DNA of 64,000 bases from positions 15,055,787 to 15,119,786 of the forward strand of contig NC_039514.1 in NCBI RefSeq assembly GCF_003672135.1, read 5' to 3'. The notes under the pieces were generated by a model that worked only from the letters and a program-made list of their open reading frames with translations, searched no databases and was not told the DNA's origin. The position numbers were made by a program, and so were the translations under genes. Positions 26,980-40,725 of this stretch are shown piece by piece. This DNA comes from Ooceraea biroi. Taxonomy: Eukaryota > Arthropoda > Insecta > Hymenoptera > Formicidae. Position 1 is the stretch's first letter. Each line of letters starts with the position of its first letter.

Positions 26980-29900
26980 GTATATCTAATCTAAATCGAT
27001 AATAATAGTTAGATAATAATGCCCATTATGTTGTTGATTAAATAAATTATTTCTCAAAATTATAATATATTAATTTTAATTTTATGTAAAAATATGACCA
27101 ACATACATACACACAGTAGTGAATAATTTTCGAAATTATAATATGTGATAGAGATACGGGTAGTTCGATTAAATTAAGTGAAATTCGTAATCTGATACAT
27201 TTGACTATATTTTTGCTCCGAATGTTTTCAATTCCATCCACTGCATGTTACGATGATTAAGAAATCACTGAATATTTCTGTTATTTCACTACGTGATCGC
27301 GTTGACCACGTAGCGAAAGAAACTAATTTTGCCAATTCGGTAGTCTGTCGAAAAGGTTATCGAGAGAAAAGTGCTGGAAAATTTTAAATAATAGTAATAT
27401 CTCTTCATATTTATCAAATGGTAGACATCTTACAATTGGAATGTTAAGTCGACGATATCACTCGCTGTTTTGCATTCGTACGCCTATTCACTCACTAAAT
27501 ATTTACGTGCGTGATTAGTCTTTCCGGTTATCGACGGAGGTTCCGGAGATTAGTTTCGTAACTTGCAGCGTGGTGCGCGCGTTATCCTAGGAATCTTGAA
27601 AATTTTATGGATCAAAATAACTTTTGTCGGTCATTGTCAGTTTATTAAAATTTGTTAATTCTAGTCGCGCGCGCGCAACTGTTTGATCGATCTAATTGAC
27701 AATGCAATGACAGTTACGCGGACGTAAAGTTGACAGTTTGACACTTAAAGGCAAAGGACCGGCGAAATAATTCATCTCTTGAGACAAGCGCGGTCGTTGC
27801 TCGATCGTTCATGACCACGTTGCATCGTTCGGCATCGTTCGGGGGTTAGGATAATGCGTGGCGCAGGTCGTATCAACGAGGGATGGTAGCGAGGATACGA
27901 GCGTACGAGGGGGTAGGGAGGTCGTTGCCCGGAGGGGGACGAGAGGAGGAGGAAAAAGGCTGGCAAATATCGACCCTCTCTTCACCGAGACTCATCGTCT
28001 CTCGTCCAGACGTTTGCGATGCATGGTTTCCTCCTCTTTCCCCTCTTGCTCCTGTTCACCCCTTTTCCATCTCCTCCGCTATTCATTCTCTCTCACACTT
28101 TTCGCAGGCTGCTAACCTACCAAACGCCCACATAGAGTTAGGAAAAGAGAGAGAGAAAGAGAGAGATCGTTCGACACCACGAGGTTTCCATGCTTTTCCA
28201 AGGTCAGCAACTCGAGGGGGTGAGAGCTCAAAACTCTGGAAAAAACGGGATTTTTATAAATCTGCGTGCCATTATTATTATTATCATTATCATTATCATC
28301 ATCATTATTATATTATTATTATTAATATTACCACTATTATTATTATTATTAGTTCATTTATTCAACATGGACTTTAGCTATTTTCTGCAACTGTTGTTTT
28401 TGAAAATTTGACAATGGGACACTTATACCTAGGTATAAATACATATAAGGTCTTTGTTACGGAACGTTTTAAAATGTCTTTTTCCAAAAGACTGATTTAT
28501 AATGCCGGTCATTTATAATGTTACGGTTTAACAGTATGGTTTCCGAATTTTGTATTTATCTATAATTGGTTGTGCAGCTGCCAAAAAGCTGCTCGAAAGC
28601 GTACATTTTCTTATTTCTTGTTCCTTTGTCCCGTTTTCTTCCCTTGTTAAATTCATAACATCAATAAGTTATAAGTATCATAACTGTATAATGTGTGAAG
28701 GGAATTTGAAAGAAAGTAATAATCTGTCAAAAATGTACCTAAAACTATTTTAGAAAATAGACTCGTCCTGCTTGTTACCTGCTTGCTGCCTGCTCTTATT
28801 GTTCTTTATAGATACTTCTTCTGTCGGCTTTCTTCTGTCGGTGCACTCTTCCTGTATTGAACAGTACTAAAAAAAAGATTATTTCGGAAATATTCCTGCA
28901 CATTATACCAGATATTTTTGAGAGTAATTGAAATATATGACCTGAAATATTTTTTATAATATCCAGGATTTGGAGTTTCTCCAAAGACAAATCATGTTTT
29001 ATGATCCAAGTCGACTTTCTTTCGACATTTGTCCTCGAACGATTTTCAAGGGTGGCGATTTTCAAACGATCAAATATCGTATTTGATATTTCACGTTTAC
29101 TTTAATATCTTAGTGTATAAATTATACAAACTACATTGCACACTTTTGTATTTATATATTTATATTAAATACAGTATCGTCGCGCGCACGAATCACATTC
29201 GGCGTAACATTGCAAACGATTAAACCGATTGCAGCAATCGTACTACGTGTAACGTAACGTGACAATAGGCGAATCGACAGGTCGAGGTGCAAGTTCGAGA
29301 TGATCAGCATGACTTTTTCTCTTCCGCGAGATGTGGGTCACGCGGGTCATGCGATCCCCTTCTCGCGGTACCTATCCTAGACTAAACGGCGAATCTAGGC
29401 TGTGGGCAGCAGCGCCGGGTGCATATAGGTATCGATCGGTTCACAGCGGTGCCTGCAGCTTGGCCTGGTGCACTGGCGAAACTGGGTTACCACCCGACAA
29501 CCCATACACTCGTGATTCGCGCGCGAATCCGCGCTCCCTTCGTGCCTCCGGCTTCTGCTTTTGCTGCACCTCTCTTCATTGCCTCACCTTCCACCTTCGC
29601 GTACGTGCCCTTCGGTATCCTCCACCCACGTAAGCTCGTGCATCTTCGCGAATCGTTCTGTACTCGGTCGTACTTGCACTTTCTCATTACGTTGCCGCCA
29701 AAAAAGTCGCACTTGATCCTTCTCATCCTTTTCCGGATGAATGTATCAGTGTGTACATGTTTTTAAATTATTACATTTAAATGTGCGTAAATTTTAATAT
29801 ATCGATATGAAAGAAACATTGTTTTTTTTAATACAAGTTTTTTAATAAAATTCATTATTTTTAGGATATATTATTAATTTTGAAGATGGTATAAGTCTGA

Positions 29901-32900
29901 GATTTTAAGAAACACATGTTCTTAGAAGAAGCTCATAAAATTTTACAATCTTTTTTAGAAAAGATTTACATTGTAGGAACAAATATTTTGTAAACTATTT
30001 TGTTACATAATAAAATAGTATTTTTTAATACACGCAAAGGAAAAAGTCTAAATATCTCAAAACAAAAAATAAAACCTACACCGCTTTCATAATCGACACA
30101 TATCGACGGAAAAAGATTTATTTTTCATGAATATTTTGAAATTATTTAAAGACAGAATTTTTTAATAGTCCAAAAGTTAATAAAAACTCTGGATAATAAA
30201 AAAGTTATATATATATATAATTATATGTATATTATATATAAAGGTTATAAAGTATGTGCACAAATATACTTAGAATTAGAGAAAAATACACTATATCACC
30301 AAAACTTGTCCCTTTTACATTTTTTTACACAAATATATCAAATTTCTCAAGCAACTCAATAAAAATTTCGAAAGTAATTCTTTATATTGCTGTTAGACTA
30401 AATCAATTATAAAGCATAAAGTACGAAAATAGCCTCTTTCTCTCTTATGACGAAGGTCATTTTTTATGTGTCACGTACAAAAGCCTGTTGTTATTTTGTA
30501 CCTACAGAAGAAATTACTTTAAAAGAATTTGCTTTCTCAGCTAATCCTAAGATACTTATATTGAAAACTTATTTTTCAAAAACTGTAAAAAAAGCGATAT
30601 ATTTCCACATTCAAGGTAACTGATGTATTGTCAGTCTAAAGATAAAATAAAACCTATTCGACGTGGTGAATTTGTATAAATTTTGCTGTACAAGTTCTCG
30701 ACTTTATAGTTTTCAAATTATATTTTCACCAGCGGTGAATCACATCTTATGAATGACACGTGCTTCGCATAACATTTTCATCGCTAAGATGCCAAATTGT
30801 AAATTTACATATTTAATATATAATTGTAAATTGTATATATAACTTTTTTTATTATCCAGAGTTTTTATTAACTTTTGGACTATTAAAAAATTCTGTCTTT
30901 AAATAATTTCAAAATATTCATGAAAAATAAATCTTTTTCCGTCGATATGTGTCGATTATGAAAGCGGTGTAGGTTTTATTTTTTGTTTTGAGATATTTAG
31001 ACTTTTTCCTTTGCGTGTATTAAAAAATACTATTTTATTATGTAACAAAATAGTTTACAAAATATTTGTTCCTACAATGTAAATCTTTTCTAAAAAAGAT
31101 TGTAAAATTTTATGAGCTTCTTCTAAGAACATGTGTTTCTTGAAATCTCAGACTTATACCATCTTCAAAATTAATAATATATCCTAAAAATAATGAATTT
31201 TATCAAAAAACTTGTATTAAAAAAACATATCCACTTACAGTTTATAATTATAATCATTTATTACTTAATTTCCATCGATATTTTAATTTTCTTCTTTTTT
31301 GATAATAAAATCCTGAAGTTTTAACATTTTGAGTACTTTACAATATTCATGACAAAATTACATAAAATCAATCTATCTGATAATATAAAAATAATTATTT
31401 TCATTAATTATTTTCATTAAGCACAGGTTTATAATAAGTGAATAAGTGACTACTTAGACTATTGACAAACATAAACCGAATTCTGTTTGGCCACACAATT
31501 ACCAACTTCATTTACCGATTCAATTTGCAACTATTTTGCAAAAAATGCTTCCATATTATTGTAGAATAATATAAATCGGTGTAGCACAAAATATATAAAT
31601 AATAAGTTCAATTTTTAGACTTTATTTAGATTACTTTCATAATCACCGGTACATATTTTTGTTTCAGTATTGTTTTCTACTTTTACACTATTCGTTGAAT
31701 AATTTATGGCAATTAATATCTTCAAATTTGAATATTTTGTTGTCAAGTTTAAATATTTAAAATATTTTACTATTGTTTATTATTAAACATGTATTCATCT
31801 TATATTTGAATTTACCGCATTTATGCGAATAGCTTGTGAAAGTGACGGATAGTGTTCACTGCGTTTGCGTACCAACTATCGAGTTTTATCTGCGCGCACG
31901 TGGACATTGCCATCGGCATTTTGATAATTTCTTAGAAATCGTATAAACAACTATATCTTCAGAGCAATGTTGTTAACAAAAAAACACGTACACACACACA
32001 ACGGTAGAGCCTTGCATATCTTACTTTGAATACAGGAAATGTTTTGGAAAAATATACGCAACGTTATATGAATCTGTTAGAATCATATTTACTTATATAA
32101 GTGTTTTACGCAATAACGGTGGATTCCGCAAATTTAATGATACAAATTATGTTATTAGAAAGAAAATAATGCAATAAATTTTGCGTTCTTATAAATATTG
32201 AATGAGCATATGTACTGATAAATTGATGTAATATTAAATTAAGAATTTAAATTTTGTTAAACAAATCCAATCAAAACACAGACTTTCCGGTCAATGCATT
32301 AGTTACATATTAAGTGTACGTGTACATGAATACATCCAACTCTGAAAATGCAATTACACAAAAGATTTATTCACGTGATGATACATTGTACGCAGTACAA
32401 GTTAGAAAAATTTGGTTTACGTTGCGATGCGGTTGCAAATTAACTATTTGAAAACATGGACACACGACGATTTTATAAATTATTAGAAAATTTATAAATA
32501 AAAATTTATAATTTATAAATTAGAAAATGCGGGGCTCACGCGAAATAATATAACGCAAACAATCGAATTTGGTGAAGGTGGAGGGGGGGCAGCTAGGTAG
32601 AGGTAAAAAATTTGGCGGCTTAATAATAGACTGCCAATAGCGAAACAAAGTTTTCGACGAATCCTTAAGGACTTGGTACGGTCTTGGGCCAATACTGCTT
32701 AGTTGCAGCATGGAGTGGTAGGGGGCTACGAGTCGCACGGCTCCTGATTGGTGGATCGCGTAGGAAGGACTGTGCGTCTGTCCAGCATCGCGTCCCTTGG
32801 CGATGGGGATAAACCGTGGTGAACGATGGTACGTGTTAGAGTCCCTCACAGTTCACAGTCGTTGTCAAACCGCTTGTGAGACAAGCTGCTTTCGAGTGAA

Positions 32901-35900
32901 GAGAATTCGTTGTGTTTTCGGAACATCGGTTCTACTATCGTTTTAGTAAGCAACACGGTCTCGCGTAGTGCGTCGTAGGTGCTACCTCGTTGTGAGTTCA
33001 ACCCGCCGCATTAGTACATGCGTAGACGTGAGAGAATATCTCATCCACGTGAGCTTTTGCACGTTTAGCAAGTCGCTCAGGGTATTGTCGTTTTTTTTAA
33101 ATTTTTTTTAATACGCGTCTAAATAAGACACTCGGTATAGACACGCTTCTCGGAGGCAAACTCTCGGTCGGCACGCTCGGCACTTTTCGGCGCGCGCCCG
33201 AACATACCCGATCGTCGCGCCGTCGTCAGAGCAGCAGCAGCAGAGCTTCGCTTCCTGCGATCTCGCGCGGCGAGGCGAGGCGAGGCAAGGCCTCAGCAGC
33301 TAAAAATTGTACAGTTTTCGCGCGTGACAGACGCCCGATCGTGTAGCCGGCCACCGTGCATCCTCGTGCTTCTTCTGGAAAGTAAGCGAGCCGCGCGCTG
33401 CTCGTCGCGAGTGAGGAGTTTTCCGTCGCGGGAGTGAGCGACACACGAAGAGGGAGACGACGCCGGTCGAGCCTTAAATATCGATTTTGGCATGGACAAA
33501 CTGTGATACTCCTATCCACTACGGCCAATCTGTTTCGCCACCTATACCTGCGCACGTAAGACTGCGAGTGTGCACACGGCGACGGAGAGTATTGTGATTG
33601 TCAATTGCTGCCAGACATTGCATCCTTTAGGTAAGGTATTGAATTCGCGTTTTCGGACACAACGAACAGTGTGCATGTAGAACGAGCGCGATTGCCGCTC
33701 TCTCTAACGTGACTCGTTGAAAATGTCGATTGCGCGCAACCACGTGTGTGTTTGGTATCTTTCCCGTGAAGCAAGATCGTAGTCGTTGCGAAGTCGTGAG
33801 GGCGAGTTCTACCGAATTGTGGGAAAGATCAGCCGCGCTTAATGCTGTACGGGAAGGGACACGCGGTGAGACTTTTTAGCCATCGAGGACGGCGAAGATT
33901 CATAACCGTCGGTTGTACGAATGAATAAAGCATGTCGCCACCATGGCGCGCCATTGCCAACTGATAAGTTGACGACGGGCGCGAAGATGTGTTGTTGTAT
34001 TGGTTAAGTACGGCGGACCAGCACCGCGCAGTAGTTTAGGAAATTCGTTAGCAGGTTACGAGCGAAAGACGAAAATCGACGCTACATCGTCTGTCTGCAC
34101 GAAGATCACGAAGAGATACATCGTCAGCCAGAAGGAGATACGTCCGTCACCGAGGTCGTGATCCGCAATGTCGCGAATTCGTTTCGTCGCGTTTACCGTT
34201 ACATAAATGCATTCTTATTGAATCTCGTCGACAGCGAACGAGTTTTTCGGTGGTCACCATCGATCCACCGTCTCAGTACCGAAAGAGAGAGAGTGCATAT
34301 AAAGTCGTGCACGAGGAAGTCGACCGCAATAGCGTACGGTTGCTGCTGTATCAGGAAGAATGGCGAGATATAGCGTTTCGAAGGATGGCGCAGTGGGTGT
34401 CGCCCTTGGTGTAGGACCTATGCATTGTCTGCTGCCGCACTGTGGCGGTCCCCATCATCATCACCTCTCGGCCTCGCATCCCCAGAATCCGCAGCCGAAT
34501 CACCATGTGCATCCTGCCCATCAACCGCCACCACCGCCGTCGCCGAGTCCCCATCTCAATCAACTAACGCATCCACAACTTACCGTCAACATTAATCATC
34601 TCACTGGCCATCATCACCACCATCATCAACAGCAGCAACAGCAGCAGCAACCTCAGCAAACACAGCATCAGCAAATTCCACCTCAGTATCGAATCACAAA
34701 TGCCAGTAAGTAGAAGAAAGAAAAAGAGAGAGAGAGAGAGAGAAAAGAGAGAGAGAATACGCGGTAATGCCACCCGAGTGCGAGAGATCTGTGGCAGGAA
34801 ATTTATTTTCAAAACATACCTTCGATATTGATATTTCGATCTCGAGAACAAATTCAGTCGATGTATAACGTTGCATCGCGATAATCGTGAGTTTTTTTAA
34901 TCATTTTCAACACAAAATTATTAAGCAGCAGACACACAGAAAATATTTTTCATCGATTTCATCGTCAATTTATGTACATTCGTTAATAATGTTATCATTT
35001 TGGCGGATGTATAGTGCAGTCAGTAGAGAGACGCTGTTGGGTGTGCGCCAAACAGCTGACCGAACATCAGTAAAAGATTGTGATTGTGATGATGCATATT
35101 CTTTTTACTCTTTCGATTATTTTGAATGATTCGTAATCATTTTCTTTGAGAACTATGATTGAAATATGTTACCCGTGTTAAAAATATTATAAAGATATTT
35201 TATGATGATGAAGACTCCAATATTTCATTAAATTTGAATATCTAAATATTTTGAAGACGGAATATCTTAAATTGCACGAATTTTTTTTATTCTAGATCGA
35301 TAGAAGTACAATCGCGGATTTTAAAGGATCGTTTTATTGTAAAAATATCGGATTAATGTATTTTAGGAGTTTCCATGTCGCGTACCGTGAGAGAACAGCT
35401 TTGGTTACGCCGAACACGTTTTCAATGTTGGATTGTGCGTACTTGCACATCGTTGATAATGCCAATGCCTTGAATGATGATATTGTAGCGCACAGCACGA
35501 GGCGTTTGAATTCTCAAACATTTGAAAACGCTTCTTTTTCTCTACGCAATAATCAAGCTTTTTTAAAAATCTACATTGCATTTTAACCCATTTGTATTCC
35601 TTGTTTTTCTTTTGCAACGTATCTAGTTTCTTGATTTAGCTCGATTTCTTATCGCGACTGCATGCTGTCGGACTCGCGCAACGATAATCGTGCAGATACC
35701 GATGTTGACTTGCTCCATCATGGACATTCAAACCCGTGACCGATGGAAGCACAGTTCTATACCTTCTGCTTATTGCCTTGGTTCTTTTTTACTTTCGATA
35801 TTTAGTTGCTGGAGGATCCCCGTCCTCGGGCTTGTTCTGTGGATTGTGTCACAATTTCGGGAGAGATCGCGCTTGAGTCTTATCGCCGCGATCGTTGAAC

Positions 35901-38900
35901 TTTTGTAGCGATGTCGTGTTGAGCGGTGCGTCCCATGTACGGATATCGAATGTCCGTGCGTGTGCGCAATCACAGAGTGGAATGATGCGAGCGCGTTATT
36001 TTCGAGCGCACTGAGGGTAGTTAATCTGACCCGGTGACCTATCTGTCAGGAGTCGAATCGTTTGTGTCTATTTGTGGACGCACGGGTGCAAGTGGGCTTG
36101 CGTCGCGTTTCTCTCTCTCTCTCTTTTTGTCTTTTCCTCTCTATTCTCTCTCTTCGTTTCCACGAGGTTGAACATGGTGTTACCGTCATTGTTGTTACCG
36201 CCATTAAAACGATGACATAATGCAAAATCCGAGCATCTTTGATAGCTTCTCTCTAGATATGTTTGTTTGTACTTCGAGTTTTGGATTAGCTGTTTTCCTA
36301 GGAGATGCCATTTCTTGCCAGATGCCAGATATTTAGAAGTCATTAGAAATAATTATTTTTAAAGCTTGTTATATTTAATTTCCTTTGTGCACTTTTCTTT
36401 CTTGGGACAATCTATTGGGAGTGTGTGGATTGTACGTTTGCAGAATTTCGAATTATTTTCATGAAGGAGAAATGTGGAACGTGCTGATAATTTTACCATA
36501 TGTATGAAATCGAGAACCGAAGTTTTTTGTCAGATATTTCTCTAAATTCGCGAATATCGATATATCGGGTAACTTGCTATTTAGGTTAGTTCTTAGCGCC
36601 CCTGGACGGCGCTTTAGACAATTCACGATATAGGTCAATCGATAAAACGCTTTCCACCTTGTACCGCCACTAAGGTACGTTCGATCATTTCCTTTCGCGC
36701 GATGCGTCTCGTTTCATCTCCCCTTTCATCCTCCCTTGTCTAGACGGCGTTAATTTATAATCCATTGCTTTGAGATAAAATTAGGATGTAAATAAAAAAG
36801 GTGCTTAAATAAATCTAGTTATTTTGAAGCCCGCAGTATGAGTGGCGTGCGTTGTTGACAGTTAACATTCTTGAACAGTATAAAATGGGCAATATTTAAC
36901 AGAGATTTAATTTCATACACACTTGTAAAGTTACGTTAAAATTTCTCTCGTACGTTTTAATCGCAACAAAATCGGGGAGTTAAAAAAAACTCTGAAAAAT
37001 AAAAAAATTGAGAGAAAATAGATATTGATCGAAAAGAATTGATAATGACCAATGTTGACAATTTTAGAGCAGAAACAATAAAACTATATAAAATATAGTT
37101 AATATTTTAAAGCGGATAATTATGCGTAAATATATCATATTAATTGTGAAAAAAATCTTTACGAGACGAATTTCCACTTCGTGCACGTCTGAAATACATA
37201 ATTGCTCGCTAACGCGCAATAAAAAATTTTATCGTTCACTTTTATTGCGTTATCACGTTTGCAAGAACCAGTGGATAATCAGTGCAGTCGGTATGATAGC
37301 GTTAAGCGATGGAGAGGGATTAGTCTGCTCGACGTGATCCTGTTACAAGTATTACGACGGATAAGCATTTCTACGACTGTCTTGTTCCACCGATAATATC
37401 GATGCAACGCGCCACGTGGCTTCGCTAGTGTTGAGGTTAACCCTAACCTAACCCTAACCTAACCTAACCCCCTTCGCTTCTCCTGCTACCGTTCAAGCCA
37501 TCGTTCTCTCGCGCAGTAGCGTAGCGCTTCCAATCGACGCATTTGGAGCACGTTCATTAAGTCACTCGTATCAAAGCTGATTCGGAAATGCACCACAAGC
37601 ATGGCGCATTGTTCAGCGCTAAAAGAATCAGAATCACAGTAGGTGGGGTATGAAAGATAGAGAGCTGCATACGTCATTCTCCACCGGAAATGACGTATAG
37701 AGTTCAGGTGCGGCTCACGCTGCATTCGGGATCGCGTTCTCTAGGTCATTTTCTTCCTCGATTGTAATTTCGCATCTTTGTCAAGTTGGCGCAGTGTGTT
37801 TTTGTTGGCGCGGTTCTTGACTCGTGACCTTGTTGAAAAGAAATCCAACGAAAAAGACGTAGATTTTGCATCGCTTGAGAAGTTTATCATCTTTTTATCT
37901 CTTCAAAACAACATAAGTTTCCACTAACGTTTTTCTTTTAAATTATTCACATTGAATAAAAGCACGGCAAAAGTTAAGACAAAAAGCGCGTTCTTCATAT
38001 AACATTTGGACATGTCGCAGCGTTGATACGTTGTTGCGTATCTGATTAATTATCTTTGGTTGATGAAGTCGTCACGCGTATTGTGTATGGAGAAAAATGT
38101 GGAGCGTGCGTTGCAGTGTGGCGCGCACGCTCTGGATGTCGCTCCTGTACGGTCACGAATCAATGCTGTCACAGAAGCACAGATAGCAGCACTGCGCCCC
38201 GGCCCCTGCCCACATGTGCAAAGATGGCCGTCCGCGAGGTCGGCCCATCGTTACGTTCGCTCACGTTCGAATTTCGCTGTCACGTCAACGTAGTGCCTTC
38301 ATAACGATATTGTCGTGCGGAATCGTCGAGTGTGTACCGCTTACGAGGAGAGCTCGCGAAGCGACTTTGCGTAACGATCCAACAACGGTGAGCAATTATT
38401 CGAAGAGCAATCCATATTTTTCCCTGACTCGTGGACGGGTGTCCCCTCGTGTCTATTCGTTTCACTCCTCCTCCCTTCACTTATTCGTTTAACGCGAAAG
38501 CGAGAAATATCAGTCGCTCAAGTGATGAGTAGCTTCTGCGTCGCGAATCATGACGAGCCGAAGTTGCCGTCATCACGGGGACGCGATTACTAGCACGTGA
38601 ACAACGATCTCGGGGTGAATAAAATTCTTGGTGTGTTCCTATAGAAAACGTTGACGTCAACGTGTCGTGAATATTTCGTCGATTAGTACTTGCTTTGAAT
38701 AGTCACTAATTACTTCCACAAAGAAGCTATGGGATGGTGAAAGCGCTGAGGAAATGGACGTTATCGAATATGATATATCAGAATTCCTACTTATCTATGC
38801 TTTTTATGAACATCGCGATTAATATTGCTTCATGTCTCATTAATTTATCAAGATATGTCTCTACTCAATTTTCTTTTTTTTTCTTTTCTGTTTTCCTAAT

Positions 38901-40689
38901 TTCTTTATTTTTTCGAATGTGTTATCAATAGTGAACATTAACACTAGATTTACCAAGAGGGTTAAAATGATTTGTTTGACATTTTGTTATAATGATTAGT
39001 CATTTTTATTACATCTTATTTCCCATTTTTGTTAAGTACAACAAAAAATATATACAAATATAACTTTTTTTTAACTTGTTCTTTTGGAAACCAAGTCATT
39101 TTGATCCCTCCGATAGAAATAGGTATATATAAATCGTTGGTAGTTTTAGTTGGTAGTTTTAAACATTTCCTCTTTAATCACAACTTGAGCATATTTTTTT
39201 AGATAAAAAAATTGCCTCAGTTTTTTATGTACTGCTTGTAAATTATAATAAAATGTATAAGTAGCATAGTCTTTGAAATGCTTTGGACTTGTGAAGAATG
39301 CTTTTGATTAAATGTACTGCATAAGCTTTTATCTTTGTATGGTGTGTAATATATGTATGTGAATATATCTCTTATTTTTTTTATTGCTTTTTCGTTATTT
39401 TTCTTTATTTTTTATACTTATTTTACTTTTATTTAATTTACTTATTGTTGTATTTTTTCTTGAACTAGATAATATGCATTCTCGTAGAGTATGTTCTTTG
39501 TAGCTGTGTTGCTATATTCTTTTTGCACTTGAAGTGAAATTAGTATATGATAATTATAAAGAAAGAGGAAAAAAGAAAAATAAGAGATAATACAAAAAAT
39601 GCAATTAGAGAGAACAGATTCAAAATTTTTCATAAATTTCTATGTATTTAGTTTAAGATTTTTGAGAAAGAAATATGTAATTGCACTTTTCTGTATTTCA
39701 AAAAATATAAAATCTTAAGTAAGGTTGTTATAAATTATTTTCAGTTTTATTACCTAACTGTTTTTATATATATATTTTGTATATATGTTATTTGTCTTTT
39801 GGCTACATCTGTAAGATACATTATTATCATAAATGAGTAATATTAATTATGGAAAAAGAGTATTGCGTAATAAATACATGTACTTGTATTTCTTTATATT
39901 GTGTAATATACAATGTAATATATATAAGTACATGGAACATGTATGAAATTTTATATTTTATCATAAATATGGCAATGTCCTTGCGAGTTGCAATTTTACG
40001 TGCATGTTTATTGTGCTATAAAGATTTCGACAATGCAAATGCAGATATCAAGTCTTGTGTACTTTGGATAGTGAACAAAAATATAATGGTTCATGAATTT
40101 TGTTCTAGGGTCGGAGTTTCATGTACCTGGACAAAATTACGGTGCCCAACCAGGGGGCCAGGTGGGTGGGGGAGCTGGTAACGTAGGAGTGCCTGCTGGT
40201 AGAGGGCCGCCGTCACTTGGTGGTATACAGACGATAGGACAATCCACTGCAGGCATACCGCCAGGAGGTCCCGCTGGAGGACAAGCACCTTCACAAGTCC
40301 CGACGCCTGGTGTTCAATCGCAACCGCCACAGGGCCCAGCGCCCACCACAACACCCCCTGTGCACACACCATCGTCACAAGAAATGGGGAAACAAGCTCA
40401 TCTGCAGACGCAGCCGCCGTCTCTGCCTCAGGTTTACGTGCAGACGCAAAATAGACCAACATCTCAAGTACGTGTTCGTTACATATTTTTCCAAGTACAA
40501 TATTTGCTTATTAAGATATAAATATGCGCGTATAAACAGCTTTTTAACACTGATTTAAAGATTTCCGAAAACATAATCTATGTCTCATGTTTATAATTTT
40601 TTCAATTTAATTCTGAGCTGCTGGACAAAAAGTACAAGTATATAACTACGTATACTTATAAGTACAACGTAAACGTGTGTGTGTGTGTA

Positions 40690-40725
<36 letters not shown>

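Noticed and set aside
29331..29766. Overlapping open frames in a GC-rich island of the eIF4G intron
   Set aside because: The ATG-started frame has the wrong phase for the eIF4G junction and the right-phase frame has no ATG.
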